Source: Sabellastarte sp. h YS-2021
Lineage: Eukaryota > Annelida > Polychaeta > Sabellida > Sabellidae
Direction: 5' to 3'
Length of the DNA stretch: 64,000 bases
Assembly: GCA_964017235.1 (NCBI GenBank)
Contig: OZ024940.1
Coordinates: forward strand, 24,743,615-24,807,614
The position numbers and the translations under genes are program-made. The notes under the pieces are model-generated. The model was given only the letters and a program-made list of their open reading frames with translations. It did not search any database and was not told where the DNA came from. Positions within the stretch are counted from its first letter, which is position 1. Each line of letters begins with the position of its first letter. Of the stretch, positions 23,843 to 36,300 are shown piece by piece.

Positions 23843-25996
23843 CTAGTCCCCTATTGTGGGGACGAAAACAACCCTGGGAGCCTCTGAAGTTCGGTTCCCC
23901 CTTCCTGAGGAAAATGACTGGTTACTGCTTTGTGAGGAATTGCCCCCCCCCCCCCCCCCCCCCCCCCCATAGGGGCGTTTCCTGTAGGAGCCTCTTTTCT
24001 TGTTGTGGGGACCACGAAAGGGCTTATTTTGATAGGGTGCGAAACCCTGAGAGTCTTTAGAGGTGCCTTTTTTGAGGAGGAAGTCTTCTCCCTCCTTCAC
24101 AAGTTGAGACTGGAACAAGGAAGAATGCTAAAACGGTGAGTTCCTGGCATCTCGTTTCCCCTAGATGTGGATGCAGAATGGTAATTTCAGCTTCGCGCCT
24201 GAGCAAGCCGGTGTTACCCATGGACCATAACTCCCTCTGGAGTATATGGGCCAAGGATTTGCTAAGGCATGTGAGAGCTCTGTGTTGAATAAGAATAGTC
24301 CTATTCCATAGATCTAGGTATTCACAGGCTTCTTGATATCCACGTTTGGCTGCTTTCTCAGGATTGGCACCTTTCTGAATCTGAGATTTGACCTTCTTGG
24401 TCGACTTCAGACTATGTTGACACTTCTCAAGAGTGACATTGCAAGAAGATGAAGTCTTGGCAAAGGCTGCAGTGTAGTTAAGAGTGGATGTATTTTGCCT
24501 AGCTTGGTGTTCCAATTCCTTGAGAATTGGTAGGGGAACCTTGCCCATAGGGGCCCCAGAGGGTTTAGGAGTAATACAGATTTTTGAAAAATCTGTATTC
24601 AACTCCTGCATTTTCTCCTCATAACAGGGCTGTCCCACCTTGTACCACTTTGTAGTGGCAGGAGGAGGTTTGATATATTTACCTTCAGACTTCGGCCTTG
24701 AAGTCATGCTCAAATTTATCAAAGGCATCCTTGATAACAGAGCTAAGGGGGAGCATGGAAGAAGGACCTCTTGGTCTTAGCTCCTGACGGCCTTTCTCAT
24801 CATCTAGACCCATTACTGAAGTAGATGACCTGGGCAAAGACTCCCTGGAGTCAGGGAGGGAAAGAATGCGCCTAAAAGTGTCCACCTCTTCAGCATACTG
24901 GGAGGGAATGTCAGCTAGGGCTACTTCCCTATAATAAGGGGGGTCTGGATCATGTTGAGGTTGGTCTTGATCAGAGTTTAGCCCCAGAGGGCTAAGAAGA
25001 CCTGTGTTTAGCCACAGAGGGCTGATCTTCCTCTGAGGAAGATGAAACATATCTGGACCTAGATTTATATTTATTCTTGTCAGCATGTTTTTGGGGTTTG
25101 GTAGATGACATCCGAGGTTGGTCGGATTCATCCGAGCATTGGTCCGAGGCAGATCTTGGACCAACATCATGCTTCCTATGAGAGTGAGAGTGTCTTTTAT
25201 GTCCATCCGAGGCCTTCTTAGAAAGTACCTCGGATGCATAAGAGTTCTGATCTGAGACATTCTGATGATCAGATCCGAGACCACGAGGAAGTGCTGGACC
25301 ATAGTCCACATCCATATCCTCGGTTTGGGTGTTACGGGTGGGTCTCGGAGGGGGTAGGTCCAAATTAACAGCACTAGTCCCAGGCCTAGAAGCTGAGGCC
25401 GAGGTCTGAACTAGCTCTGCCTGTTTTTAATTTGATAACTCATCTCGGAGAGACTGGAATGCTTCTAACATGGAGGCCTGGAACGAACCCATTTGCTGCT
25501 GCAAATGCAGGTTTAGTGTGTTACCCAGGAATTTTTCTAAATTAGATTCAATTTTCTGCTGTAAGGCAGTAACTGGGGTGGGTGGGACAGTTTTTGCTGG
25601 CGTTTTGAGAGACAATGAACTGAAGGGTAGGGGCTGTGGACGTGGGGGTGAGGTAAATAAGTTGTCAGCAGCACTCTCAAGGTCTGCATTAGAACCAGTA
25701 AATGATTCAATGTCGTCCCCTAATAGATCTAGTTCATCGTCCTTAGAACTAACAGTGTTGCCTTTTTACTTTCTGATGTACCGTTTCCTTTGTGCAATTT
25801 TTTGCATCTGATCTTCTGCAAAAGTAGCACAGATAGGACATGGAGTTTCAAGGGTGACAAAGGGGTCGTCACCCTTGCCAGATTCCCTACAGGTAGGGCA
25901 GTAATTATGTACATCAAATGGAAAGCAAAAATGTCTGCATTTGTTAGCTCTCGGTTTGTCTTTATTCGTTTGCTGGGAAGACATTTTTAAATGCAA
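23843..25996 (-). pseudogene. Gag-like region of the DIRS fossil
   Basis: The upstream part of the element. It starts with a cysteine/histidine-rich segment (CRHFCFPFDVHNYCPTC and a later CPIC), then a low-complexity Ser/Asp/Pro-rich region and a glycine-run tail. Assignment as gag rests on position before the reverse transcriptase and on composition. It is degraded. Confidence 0.65.
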
Positions 25997-26206
25997 TAAA
26001 AATTACGTACTAAAAAGCCTGAACCAAGGAAAACTCAAAACAAAATTAAAGAAAATACTTACCCTGTCAAAATGGAATTTTCACAGAATAATCTATGCTA
26101 TATAATACAAGAAATAACCAAAAATACACCTCCAACAATAAGTATGTACTGAGATATAAATGAAAAAAGTCTGTAAAATCCACAGACGCTACCAATTCAA
26201 TGTGGC

Positions 26207-26370
26207 CAACGAGAAAGTAGGACGAAAGGTCAGAGGTTATCACGTGACGACAACTTGAGGCTACGGCCAACTATAAATGTCTATTTTTCTTAGACGTTGG
26301 CCATGATGCCTTGTGGCCATCCGAGAACAGCATTAAGTCCCACATGGTAAGCTATTGTAGCGCAATAAAA
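26207..26370. repeat. DIRS terminal repeat, right in window
   Basis: Inverted partner of 20117-20263. Its outer end continues through GCTATTGTAGCGCAATAAAA, which recurs in inverted form at 20395-20427 inside the internal complementary region. Confidence 0.9.
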
Positions 26371-26387
26371 GTGTCATTTTAAAAAGG

Positions 26388-26690
26388 GATAGTAGACTGC
26401 ATAACTACAGCCTCCAATGCCAAGAGGATTTGGTTCTACTTATGGCTAACTTCCACCATATTCAGTAGACTCTGTATAACTAGAACCTCCAATATCCACA
26501 GGATTTGGTTTTAGTTGTGGCTAAATTCCACTATATACAGCAGATTCTGTATAACTAGAACCTCCAATGTCCACAGATTTTTTTTTAGTTATGGGTAACT
26601 TTCACTAAATATAGTTGACTCTGTGCAACAAGAAAACTTTAATGGCCACGGGATCTGAGTTCTAGATATGACTAACTTCCACTTATCTAT
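26388..26690 (+). repeat. 75-bp satellite, about 4 units
   Basis: Starts within about 20 bp of the DIRS terminus. Units contain TATACAGCAGATTCTGTATA and AACTAGAACCTCCAATRTCC, then ATTTGGTTYTAGTTRTGG and CTAACTTCCACTA. Confidence 0.85.
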
Positions 26691-26997
26691 GCAAAAAATA
26701 TGGCATTTTCTAAGGTTTGGATCACCAAAAACATTCTGCTCAAACCTACTTTCAACTTACATTGGTCCTTATTATACAGAGTCTACTGTAAATGTTACAG
26801 AGTATAACAGTGTGAAGATTCTTTTAATATTAAACACCTCACATGTCCTGCTTTTGGATAATAGAGTTATGGCAAAAATTAACCAACAGATTATAAATAA
26901 AACACTATTGCAAAGAGACCAATATACTGCTGTTGTGATTATCTGTAACTTTGTTCACAATCAAATAACCTGTATACACTACTTGGTAACTTGGAGA

Positions 26998-27200
26998 CTC
27001 AATCAATCAATCCATCAATCAATCCATCAATCAATCCATCAATCAATCAATCAATCCATCCATCCATCCATCCATCCATCCATCCATCCATCCATCCATC
27101 CATCCATCAATCAATCAATCAATCAATCCATCCATCAGTCAGTCAGCCAAGCAATTAGTCGATTAATCAGTCAGTCAATCAATCAATGAATCAATCATAT
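26998..27200 (+). repeat. (ATCA/ATCC)n tetranucleotide microsatellite
   Basis: About 200 bp of ATCA and ATCC tetranucleotides. An ORF reading Ser-Ile-His/Asn repeats across it is a by-product. Confidence 0.95.
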
Positions 27201-27254
27201 TATTTCTATAGGCCCCTACTTTTTCTTCTGTCATACACCAATCAAAGGAACATT

Positions 27255-27540
27255 ACAGCCATAGTTTTGCTAATGACGCTCCTACCACATGGAATGATTT
27301 GCCCAATGACATCAGATCAGCTAAGTTAAACTCTCTTACATCCTTCAGGTAAAAATTAAAATCAGATTTGTTCTACACAGCTTATCCATCCTAGTTTTTT
27401 TCTCTTTCCCTGGTGTCTCCGTGGTTAATGAGTACCTCTATATGTCCCCAGATATCTGATTTAGGACTCTGGTTTTTTGGGATATGTTTTGCCTTAGAAT
27501 CAGCAGTTTCGCGAGATTAGGCGCCATAAAAGTTGAATTA
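27255..27540 (+). mobile_element. LINE 3' end fragment, CR1/L2-like
   Basis: Reads HSFANDAPTTWNDLPNDIRS then AKLNSLTSFR, a stop, and KLKSDLFYT. This is the same C-terminal motif as at 4478-4785. It ends in a GGCGCCATAAAA tail. Only the 3' end survives. Confidence 0.78.
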
Positions 27541-27799
27541 GAATTAATCAATTAATCAGTCATTATGTCAATCATTTAAGTCAGCCACACCATCAATAAA
27601 TCACTATTTTTTTTCTGCATACACAAATTAGTTGTTAGATATAAGAAGCCTGATAAAGTGAATTTACTAGTACAGATGAAAAGGCAAAAAAAAAAACATA
27701 ACTGAAATAAAAACCTGCCAACATATTTACAAAGTAAGACATTATAAAAATCGTTTCTGTGATATTTCCAAACTACCAGCCAGGTTCGTATTAATAAGC

Positions 27800-28470
27800 T
27801 GGGACTGTATTCATGAAAGGTTTTATTCTCAGTCTTATCTTAGGTAAAGTCCAGTCTTAAATCTCTGTCGTGGCTTAGAACTGTCATAAAACATTGTCTG
27901 TGCGGGAAAAAAAGCCAAAATTTTACATACAAGTGAAGATTGATTTTTCATATAACCACTGTAGTTTCCTGTGTCATGTGACCTTTAGTGTACACTTGAT
28001 GGAGGCAACACAGTTAATATACTGTTGGTGGAATGTCAGTTATCATCACATTTCCTAGACACATGGATCAGAAAGGGATAAGTTTTGTAACTGAAAATCT
28101 TTCGACCACTTCGAAACTTGAAAGAAATTACAAATTACTTTTAAAGAAAGGAGCGATAAGCATAATATACTTAACTTAATTTTAGCCATTTGAAATTGCA
28201 AAGTGGGGAAAAATGTACACAGCGGCCACATATTTTAAAGACTGGTCTTACATCTTTATGACCACATCCAGCCAGTCTTGGAGTTATGACCAAAATAAGA
28301 CTAGGATAAGACTAAGACCTAATGCGAATGGCACTAAAACAAGGACAATGTCATGACTGATCATTGTACAAAATTATGCCTCAAGTCTTTGTTTTAAGAC
28401 TAAGATAAGACTAAGACTTTATGTGAATGACATTAAAACAAAGTCTTGAAATAAATGCCAGAAGTCTTGA
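27800..28470. repeat. Dispersed repeat rich in AGTCTTA/TAAGACT
   Basis: Begins GGGACTGTATTCATGAAAGG and contains many direct and inverted AAGACTAAGATAAGACTAAG phrases. The end of a related copy lies at 36940-37100, with TTTTTGTGAATACAGCTTCT in inverse orientation. Likely a MITE-like element. Exact ends not fixed. From 28470 to 28919 I see only AT-rich 3' flank of the channel gene. Confidence 0.5.
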
Positions 28471-28659
28471 AATCAATCTTTAGTGACTATTCTTTATGGT
28501 ATTACCCTGATTAGTTGAACAGAAAGGGATAAAGGATGGAATTTACTAGCTATTTTGACTTAAATTTAAGACTTTGTCTCAGCTTTTAAGCCAGCGCTAT
28601 TTTGACTGCAGTTTAAGACTTTGCACCAACTTTAAATTAAAAAAAAAAAAAAATTAGAT

Positions 28660-28665
28660 TTTATT
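28660..28665 (-). promoter_or_regulatory. Candidate poly(A) signal of the channel gene
   Basis: AATAAA on the minus strand, 255 bases after the stop codon. A T-run on the minus strand lies about 10 bases further downstream and could serve as a U-rich element. It is the best-placed hexamer I see, but the motif is short and common in AT-rich DNA. Confidence 0.4.
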
Positions 28666-28919
28666 TTAAAACTTTCAAAGCTCCCCCTCAGTGGTGGATA
28701 TCAGAATTGAGGTTTTGTCTGACACCTATTCTCAACCTTTTGGTCATAAGCAAGCAGATCTGAAAGCAAAACTGGAAACTACAAAATAAATTTTATCACA
28801 GCTCTTTTCATACCTGGATCAATTCTTTTTGGCCATTCATCATTACAAAACTTTAATACCCGGCTGTATAGTTTGGAAAAAACACACAAACAATGTACAG
28901 CAAAAAAAGGACTATTATA

Positions 28920-30380
28920 TCAGAATAGCTGCTTGGACCGTTTGGGCGGCTTCATGCAATGTCGATTACCCGGGGTGTACGTCCTTGGGGTAAACGTCAT
29001 CACAAATCTGTCCCCTACTCTTTCCGTCGATGTTGAGGTATTTGCGGGGGTCGGAGGGTCACTCTCCGAATCCTCCCCTCGGGCCATCGTGCAGTAGTTC
29101 CCGTTACACGCTGGCCGGGCGCCGGAGGTCGTAACCTCGTTTTTGGCCTCGAGGGCAAGCTGCTTCTTTCTGTGATTGAGTTTTGTGCTGAAGAAGAAGC
29201 TAACAATATTACAGAGAAGCTCCATCACCTCTGTCAGAGTGATGATCGAAATCCCCACCCACAGTCCCAGCTGGCCACCGATATCTGACACCAGCTGGTT
29301 CGTATTATAATCCGGACTCTCAGCCGTCTTGATCACATTGCTGTCCGCTATGTACACATTCAACCTGGCAAAATCCTTCATGCGCTTTTCCCGCATGGAG
29401 TCGTTAAAGTACTCCTGCACTATGGCATGCTTGGGGGTGTCCCGAAAGCGGTCCGTGAAGTTGACAATGTAAAACACGTCCATATAAGCCGCGTCACCTT
29501 CGTAGCCAGTGGCCGGCCATTTTGAAAGGCTGTAGCTGACGTCGTAGAGAACCTCTTCGCAGGGCGGGTGACAGGCGCATTGTTCCACCAGGATATTATT
29601 CGAGGTCACCATTTCGCGGGCCTTTCGGGCGCAGTGTACCCGTTCGGACAGCTTTAGGAGTTCGTTCAGACACTGCTCCGTCGCGTTGAAGATGCAGCTG
29701 TCGGGAAAAGAGTCTAAGTTCCTGCACGATTTCACTTCCTTGTTGGGTACCTTTGGCAGCGAGAGATCTGTGCAGTTGCACTTCTCGATGATGTGGCTTT
29801 GCAAACACATCTTTTGGCAGGAGATACTCCGATAGTGTTCCTCCGCATATGGCGTAAACGGGTTGTGGTCAGCACACTTGCCGTGAGGAGGGCCGATGCG
29901 GACGTTCTTGCGGGGCTTGATACCCAGAGAGGCCGAGAAGCCGGGAGGGACGTCATAGCCCTCGGTAAAGGGGAAGGGCTCAGTATCCGGAGGGTGTATG
30001 ACCACCCGCACCCCTTCGCTGGCCGAGATGGGGCTGGAAGATTCGTGGAGGCCAGGAAGCACCCGGATTTCCGTGTTCTTGTCCAACATCCCACTGCCGG
30101 AGAACAAGATAGAGGACCAACCATTTTCGATGCCCTCCGAGAGGGAGGTGTCGATTGAGGTGGATTTCCGGCCATTAGCACTAGTGGAGGAGTTGGTGTA
30201 GGTGGTATAGGTGAAACAGTTGAAGTAGTACGGGTCAAAGAACTGCACAAAGTCCCGCGTGAGGTTGCACGAGGTTCCCCCGAAGTGGCAGTCCACCACA
30301 AACTCCTTTGCCTGGACCGCGGCTGTGGAGATGATGTCTTGCGGGATATTGGAGGAGAAAGTCGTCCTGGAGAACACTTC
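28920..30380 (-). CDS. Exon 5 of the DEG/ENaC channel (loop, TM2, C-terminus)
   Basis: A 1461-bp terminal exon opens after AAAACAG| and ends at TGA (28920-28922). It holds residues 152-637: most of the finger, thumb and palm of the extracellular domain, about a dozen cysteines in the conserved pattern (HPPCEE is the thumb signature), membrane segment 2 with GGQLGLWVGISI, and the cytosolic tail. Its GC content is clearly higher than that of the surrounding DNA, as expected for constrained coding sequence. Confidence 0.95.
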   Translation of the reverse strand, partial: EVFSRTTFSSNIPQDIISTAAVQAKEFVVDCHFGGTSCNLTRDFVQFFDPYYFNCFTYTTYTNSSTSANGRKSTSIDTSLSEGIENGWSSILFSGSGMLDKNTEIRVLPGLHESSSPISASEGVRVVIHPPDTEPFPFTEGYDVPPGFSASLGIKPRKNVRIGPPHGKCADHNPFTPYAEEHYRSISCQKMCLQSHIIEKCNCTDLSLPKVPNKEVKSCRNLDSFPDSCIFNATEQCLNELLKLSERVHCARKAREMVTSNNILVEQCACHPPCEEVLYDVSYSLSKWPATGYEGDAAYMDVFYIVNFTDRFRDTPKHAIVQEYFNDSMREKRMKDFARLNVYIADSNVIKTAESPDYNTNQLVSDIGGQLGLWVGISIITLTEVMELLCNIVSFFFSTKLNHRKKQLALEAKNEVTTSGARPACNGNYCTMARGEDSESDPPTPANTSTSTERVGDRFVMTFTPRTYTPGNRHCMKPPKRSKQLF

Positions 30381-33300
30381 CTGTTTTGAGATGGCAAGAT
30401 GTGCAAGAAAAAAAAATAAAACAAGAGTTAGTGTCAGTGCAAGAAATATGTGGGTGTTTTGTAAAATATCTTATCTTATTTATTATGTTATCATAGTATT
30501 ATTGTTATATTAATTTTACACTTGAAATCCCATTAAGTCGAATGCCATTAGAGACCACATGGGAATTACGCCAAAATATATTTAATATATTAACATTTTT
30601 AATGAGAGGATTATTCTTTTTTATTAGAATTTTCAAAAGTAAACAATAATTGAATGAGAAAAATTGTTAAAAATGACAGAAATTTATGGAAAAAAAATAT
30701 AAAATTCTTTGAGAATTTAATTGGAATTCCAGAAACTAATAAAGATAAATTTTGATATACTAGCTCCCTAGAAAACCACCGGCATTTATATTTTAGCGGT
30801 TGATACAGATTATGGTTGGATTTGTGGCAAAATGTATGGAAAATGACTTTTTTAAAGCAATTTAGAAAATTTCCAAATCTCAGATTTTTTTAAAAATTTT
30901 CTTCTCAGAAAATCCCGATTTCATCTTAGAAAAATAACCCTTCACAAGGAAATCCATCAAGATACAAGGTTGATTTTCAATGATATTTATTCATGCTAAT
31001 ATTAGCTGAAGTTTAGCATACAAATCTGTATAATATATGTGTACAATTTTTCACTGATCTTTGCTAAATCCCTTTAATCAAAATAGCATCCCTGAGATGT
31101 TTAAGTGAGAATTAAAACTTCACTTAATATCAGAATTCGTCTTAATGGGGTTCAAATATTTGTACAATTTATGTTGCAGTGAATGTGGATAACCATTGAA
31201 TGTATACGTTCAATGACCACTTGCTATTGAATCCGTGCATTCAATGGCCAAGCCATTGACTATCCCACTGAATTTACACATTCAATGGTTATCCACATTC
31301 AATACAACATAATATTATATAAGAGTAACTTTCACCAATGATTGAGTTTAAAACATTAGCAAACTTAACTAGATTTGTTAATTACCGCATTTATCCGTAC
31401 AAACACCCCCTCCCTATTAATCCCCCCTGTCTACCTTTGCAAAGTTCATAGTTCGGTTTTTCCAACACCTTTTGCAATTCCAAAAAAAAGATGTGTTGTA
31501 GAACTTCCCAATCAAACACCGCTTACGAGAAATAAAGAAAATCACAGCAAAACACGGCAGTTTTGATCACAGACGAATTGCAATCTGCAAAAATACGAGA
31601 TAAAACTTTATAATTTCTTCAAATTTAAGGTTTGTTTCAAATATTTTAAGCTCTCTCACCATATACATGCTGGCAAGCGAGATCGCCACTGGACTCGAGA
31701 GTTGATTTTTTTATATTCGCCCCTCCCCCGGGGTGTTTACACGAATACATACGGTACACATGTATGTATGATGTGTACATCAAACTCTGTGCCACTGAGT
31801 TCTCTTTTTATTCAAAACTAACAATCACCCAATTAGTTTAGTTGTTAAGCTTGTTAGGAAACATAGTGTGCAAGTGTTTGTTCTTCCTCAAAGAGAATTC
31901 CAACTATAGCTCTCTGAGTGGGGAAACGAGCGCATATTTTTGTGGCATAAGATATATATAGAAAAAAAAGTCAATCACTCATCAATCGGTCAATATATTA
32001 ATAGCTCAATCGATCTGAAAACTTAATTAATTATCAGACATTTACCATAAAAATACACCCAGTGTAGAAATACCACACACACTTGTCCAAACTGTAAGTT
32101 CCTCCAAGCCCCCGTTTTGATTTCGAGTCCACAAATCCCACAAATATTTCTCTAAGCCTTTTACTTATTGTATAACCAACATTTTGGAACTCTCTTGCTC
32201 TCCAGTTATTATCCACCACAAGCCATGTATAATCTATTTACGGGGATATACAGAATGGGTTATATATATATTTCTAGTTTATATAAAAAAGCAACTTCCT
32301 ACCATGGATAATTAGTGTCACAAAGTGCCGATTTTTTGCTAGTATCTCAAAAACTACGTCGCCTATAAAAATATGTATCTTCTACTTCTGCTCACTTTTG
32401 TTGCATAAATATCAGTGCAGAAATGGCTGAGAAATTGCAAGTTAAAAGTCGAGGTTTTATAATCACTGGTGCCCCTGCATAAGTATATAATAGGAAAACG
32501 TCCCGAATGACATATACAGAAAAAATATATCACGAATGAAAATAACAATATTATACGAGTGCGTAGCACGAGTATTATATTGTTAATCTTCATGAGTGAT
32601 ATATTTTTTCTGTATATGTCTGATGAGGGATGTTTTACTTTTATTATCCACCATTTTGTGTGATTTATGGGTCAAATGATATGAATATTTAATGAGAAAA
32701 CGTGAAACAGACTGTCAAAAAGCACAAGCAACACTGAATATAAAACTTCAATCTTTACCTTGCAATATCTCAGTCATTTCTGCATGGATATTTATGCAAC
32801 ATACATGAACAGAAGCGCTAGAATAGCACCTTTCTAATGATATATTATACATATTTTTAAGTTACATACTTTCCGAGATATTGTTGAAAAACCGGAAGTT
32901 AATCAAACTCAATATCCATAGTACCGGGGCGCCGATGTATACAAAAAAAATACATCCCGGTCTGTATTTCCCCGTATTTAGGGCAAATACGTCGCGTGGT
33001 GGATAATAAATATATATGACAGCCCTTTTTCACATCCTCTCTTTAAATATGCATGTACTTAAGTCATAAATCCTACAAGATGGTGGATAATAAAAGTAAA
33101 ACATATTACTCGTATAGTACTCGGGTAACACACTTGTCTAGGAACTCAGAGGATGTGGGTTCAATCCCAGGTACAGGCAGATACATAGTGGCTCGGATGA
33201 CCACTTAAAATGGCGGTCCTCTGTCATTGGGTCCTTTCCCCAGTGGCAGGTTAAAGAACCTCAAGGACGTTGATAAATGGTCATCCTTGAGCCTCTATCT

Positions 33301-36300
33301 TCAAGTTAGGGGAATGTCAGTTACTTGTGAGTTGGGGCTGTACCTGTACAGTCGGATTGGTCAAATAGCGCTTTGAGTCCTGTAGTATATGGAGATATTG
33401 CGCTGAGTATAAATACATAATAATAATAATACTCGTATTCGTGATATACGTTTTTTTTTGTAATTATGTCATTTCGGAAGTTTTCCTATTATATGGACTA
33501 GTTCACCAGTAATATCCTTTGTGAAGCATCTTAAGACCTGCCTTTTCAACTCCAGGTTCCCCACTCAGTATCTTCCTTTCATTTAATCCCCCCCCCCCCA
33601 CGTCCCTGGGTTACCAACCTACCAACCTAGAACATCCCTACGACCCCAGGTATGCCAACGCCTTTGCCACAAAACCACAACAATATGTCAGAGACTTAAG
33701 TGATAAAACCACACTACCTGGAAGACATCTGGATATGTCGACTGGTACTGGTACCAGAGTGGGGCGTATTTGGCCACCGTTTTCATGTACTCCGATATAA
33801 AAGGATGATCGGACGTGTTGAGATGGTTTCTCGGCTCGTGATCTTCAAGGAATTTCCTGGAGAAAAAAAGGGAGAAACAATACTGAATAAACAAAACTCT
33901 ATACACTCTATCGCCACAATTCTTTTGTCCCCAGGAAAAAAGATGTGCATTCAACAATTATATGTCCATTCCATATAAAGCATTGGGCATTATGTGCAGT
34001 CATGTTCGATCCCTGTGAATTATAAACAATTGATTATTCAAACAGAAACTTTACCGTTGTTGCCAATATATCCACACAAGTTAGCAAAATTTTAGCCCAT
34101 TTTCACTGATTAAATGGAAAACAACTGTGATTATTTTATATTCAGTTCCTGCCAATCACCATATTTTCAAAGATGTAAAAAATTAATCAAAATCTTGCTG
34201 GATTTATATTTATTTCACACCAAAAAGTGTATTAGGCTATATTGACAAAAGAGTTTTTTTTACTTGACACTGCCTTGCAGACTTAGCCATTTATTTTATA
34301 GAGCCACAAAGATTTACCTATTTTTTTTCTCTCAGCTATAAAGATTTACCTGTTTATTCAATGCAGCACAAAGATTTACCTATATACTCTATATAGCTAC
34401 AAAGATTTACCTATTTATTCCATATTGCAATACAGATTTACCTATTTATTCCATACAGCCACAAAGATTTACCTATTTATACTATACAGCCACAAAGATT
34501 TACCTATATATTTTAAACAACTACAAAGAATTACTTATATACTTTACACAGCAGCAAAGACTGATTTATTTATTCTATACAGTCACAAAGATTTACCTGT
34601 TTATTCTATACACCACAAAGATTTACCTATATAACTCTATACAACCACAAAGATTTACCTATTTATTCCATATAGTCATAAAGATTTATCCATTTACTCT
34701 ATAAAGCCATAAAGATGTACCTATTTACTCTGTACTATCATAAAGATTTACCTATTTAGTCTATACAGCCATAAAGTTTTATATATTTACTCAATACAAC
34801 CACAAACATTTACCTATTTACTCTAATCATAAAGATTAATTTATTTACTTTTAATAATGTAGTCGCAAAGGCTTACTCATATGCTCTATACAACCACAAA
34901 ATAGATTTACCTATTTATTCTATATAGCCACAAACATTTACCTATTTACTCTATATACTCATAAAAAATTTACCTGTTAAGCGTGTTGAGAATGTGGAAG
35001 TCCAGATTTCGCATGTTACACATGGATATGGCAGGGAAAGGAACAGACACAGGGACCACCTCCACAGTCACTTTCTTGGGGTATGAGAAATACCTGCAAA
35101 ATACAGCATAAAAGGATATGAAAAATATGTGACAAATACACAAAAAAACAACAACCCACAGACGATGAAAAAATACCTGAAATACAATAAGTGAATAGAA
35201 AGTACCTGAAAAAATTAACACTGGATATGCAAAGTATCTGAAAATTAAAAAAAAAAGAAATGGGGTGAGAAAAGAAAGTGGTATGAGATATACATAGGAT
35301 ATCTACTAAAAAGGTTTCATTAGCTGTCTGTCTTCTCATATTATTTGCCAGTCCATTTGGAATAGATATTCAAAAAACAACCCCGCATTTTACAATAAAT
35401 TTATTGAGTTGACTCCTTGCGGTCGTAAATCTATTTCACCGACTATTCAGCAGCTGTTTCTCTTGCAGCTTGAAAACAATTTATTCGTTGACACAATGCC
35501 AGAAATAAGCAGACAAAAAAAAATTTCTAACCATTAAAGAGAAAGTTTGACAAATTGAACTTGGCCTTAATACAATTTTACCGACTGTGTAATTTATTTT
35601 TATTTTTGCCTGCCGGAAAAGTTCCACAGATGAATAGAAACTACAATTATTGTCGTGCCCTAGGGCAAATAACCTTGTCTCAATAATCATCGGAATTCGT
35701 TTCACAGATTAAAAATACAAGCTACAACCCTTAGGTAGCGATCCCACATTCCCGACTTTGGCCCCGACTGATTTTGCAGTTAGGACCACTGTCGACCTCT
35801 CCATATTTATCCCCTGTCCATTTGCCTGTTTGTTTGTCTGTGTGCACTTAACGCCAAAAACTATACAGTGGGTTCGGGAGTCAAATTTTCATACAAGCTG
35901 GGGTTTACTTGTGATTTGGTTCTTCTCAAAGCTGATCTGGATTTGGATCCAGATAGCAAACCCAGAATTATTTGTTGTTTTTTTTGTGATATTTTGGCAA
36001 TATCTACATTCTGACCTCAAAAACTATTCATCGGATTGGAGTTATATATTTTTATACAAGGTGCGGATCTACCAGTAGCTGTTTCTATTTTGAAAATGAT
36101 CTGAATCCGGACTGATGATCCTTGTCTGAATCTTAATAGAAAATCCAGAAGTATTGTCAGCGCAACCCACACGCGAGGGCTTGCACATTCCCATGCACTA
36201 CTTGTTAATAATATTGTAAACATCGTGAGAAAATATGGTGTAAATGAAATCACAAAAATTGTCAAAATCGAGCCGAAGTTTTCAGATCGTTAATCATGAA

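Larger units (their letters stand above)
20084..26370 (-). mobile_element. DIRS-type tyrosine-recombinase retrotransposon (fossil)
   Basis: A 6.3-kb element on the minus strand in DIRS order: terminal repeat, gag-like region (about 26.0-23.8 kb), reverse transcriptase with RNase H (about 23.7-22.0 kb), tyrosine recombinase (about 21.8-20.9 kb), internal complementary region and second terminal repeat. Terminal repeats are inverted, not direct, and no DDE integrase is seen, as expected for DIRS. The 147-bp inverted repeats differ at only about four positions, which suggests a fairly young insertion. The reading frames are broken in several places (roughly three to six), so it looks inactive. 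A 26-base C run lies in the gag-like region. Confidence 0.9.
30381..33717 (-). other. Intron 4 of the channel gene
   Basis: 3.3 kb with canonical ends. It holds an inverted-repeat element (31170-31311), a MITE (31382-31757), a long palindromic element (32278-32945) and another palindrome copy with a SINE in it (33065-33500). From 30390 to 31160 I see nothing recognisable. Confidence 0.85.

Noticed and set aside
26668-27189. 173-codon ORF ending in Ser-Ile-His-Gln repeats
   Set aside because: Its 3' half is the ATCA/ATCC microsatellite and the 5' half includes satellite remnants.
29015-30424. Several antisense or shifted ORFs over exon 5
   Set aside because: Shadows of the GC-rich coding exon. 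The channel frame holds all family motifs.
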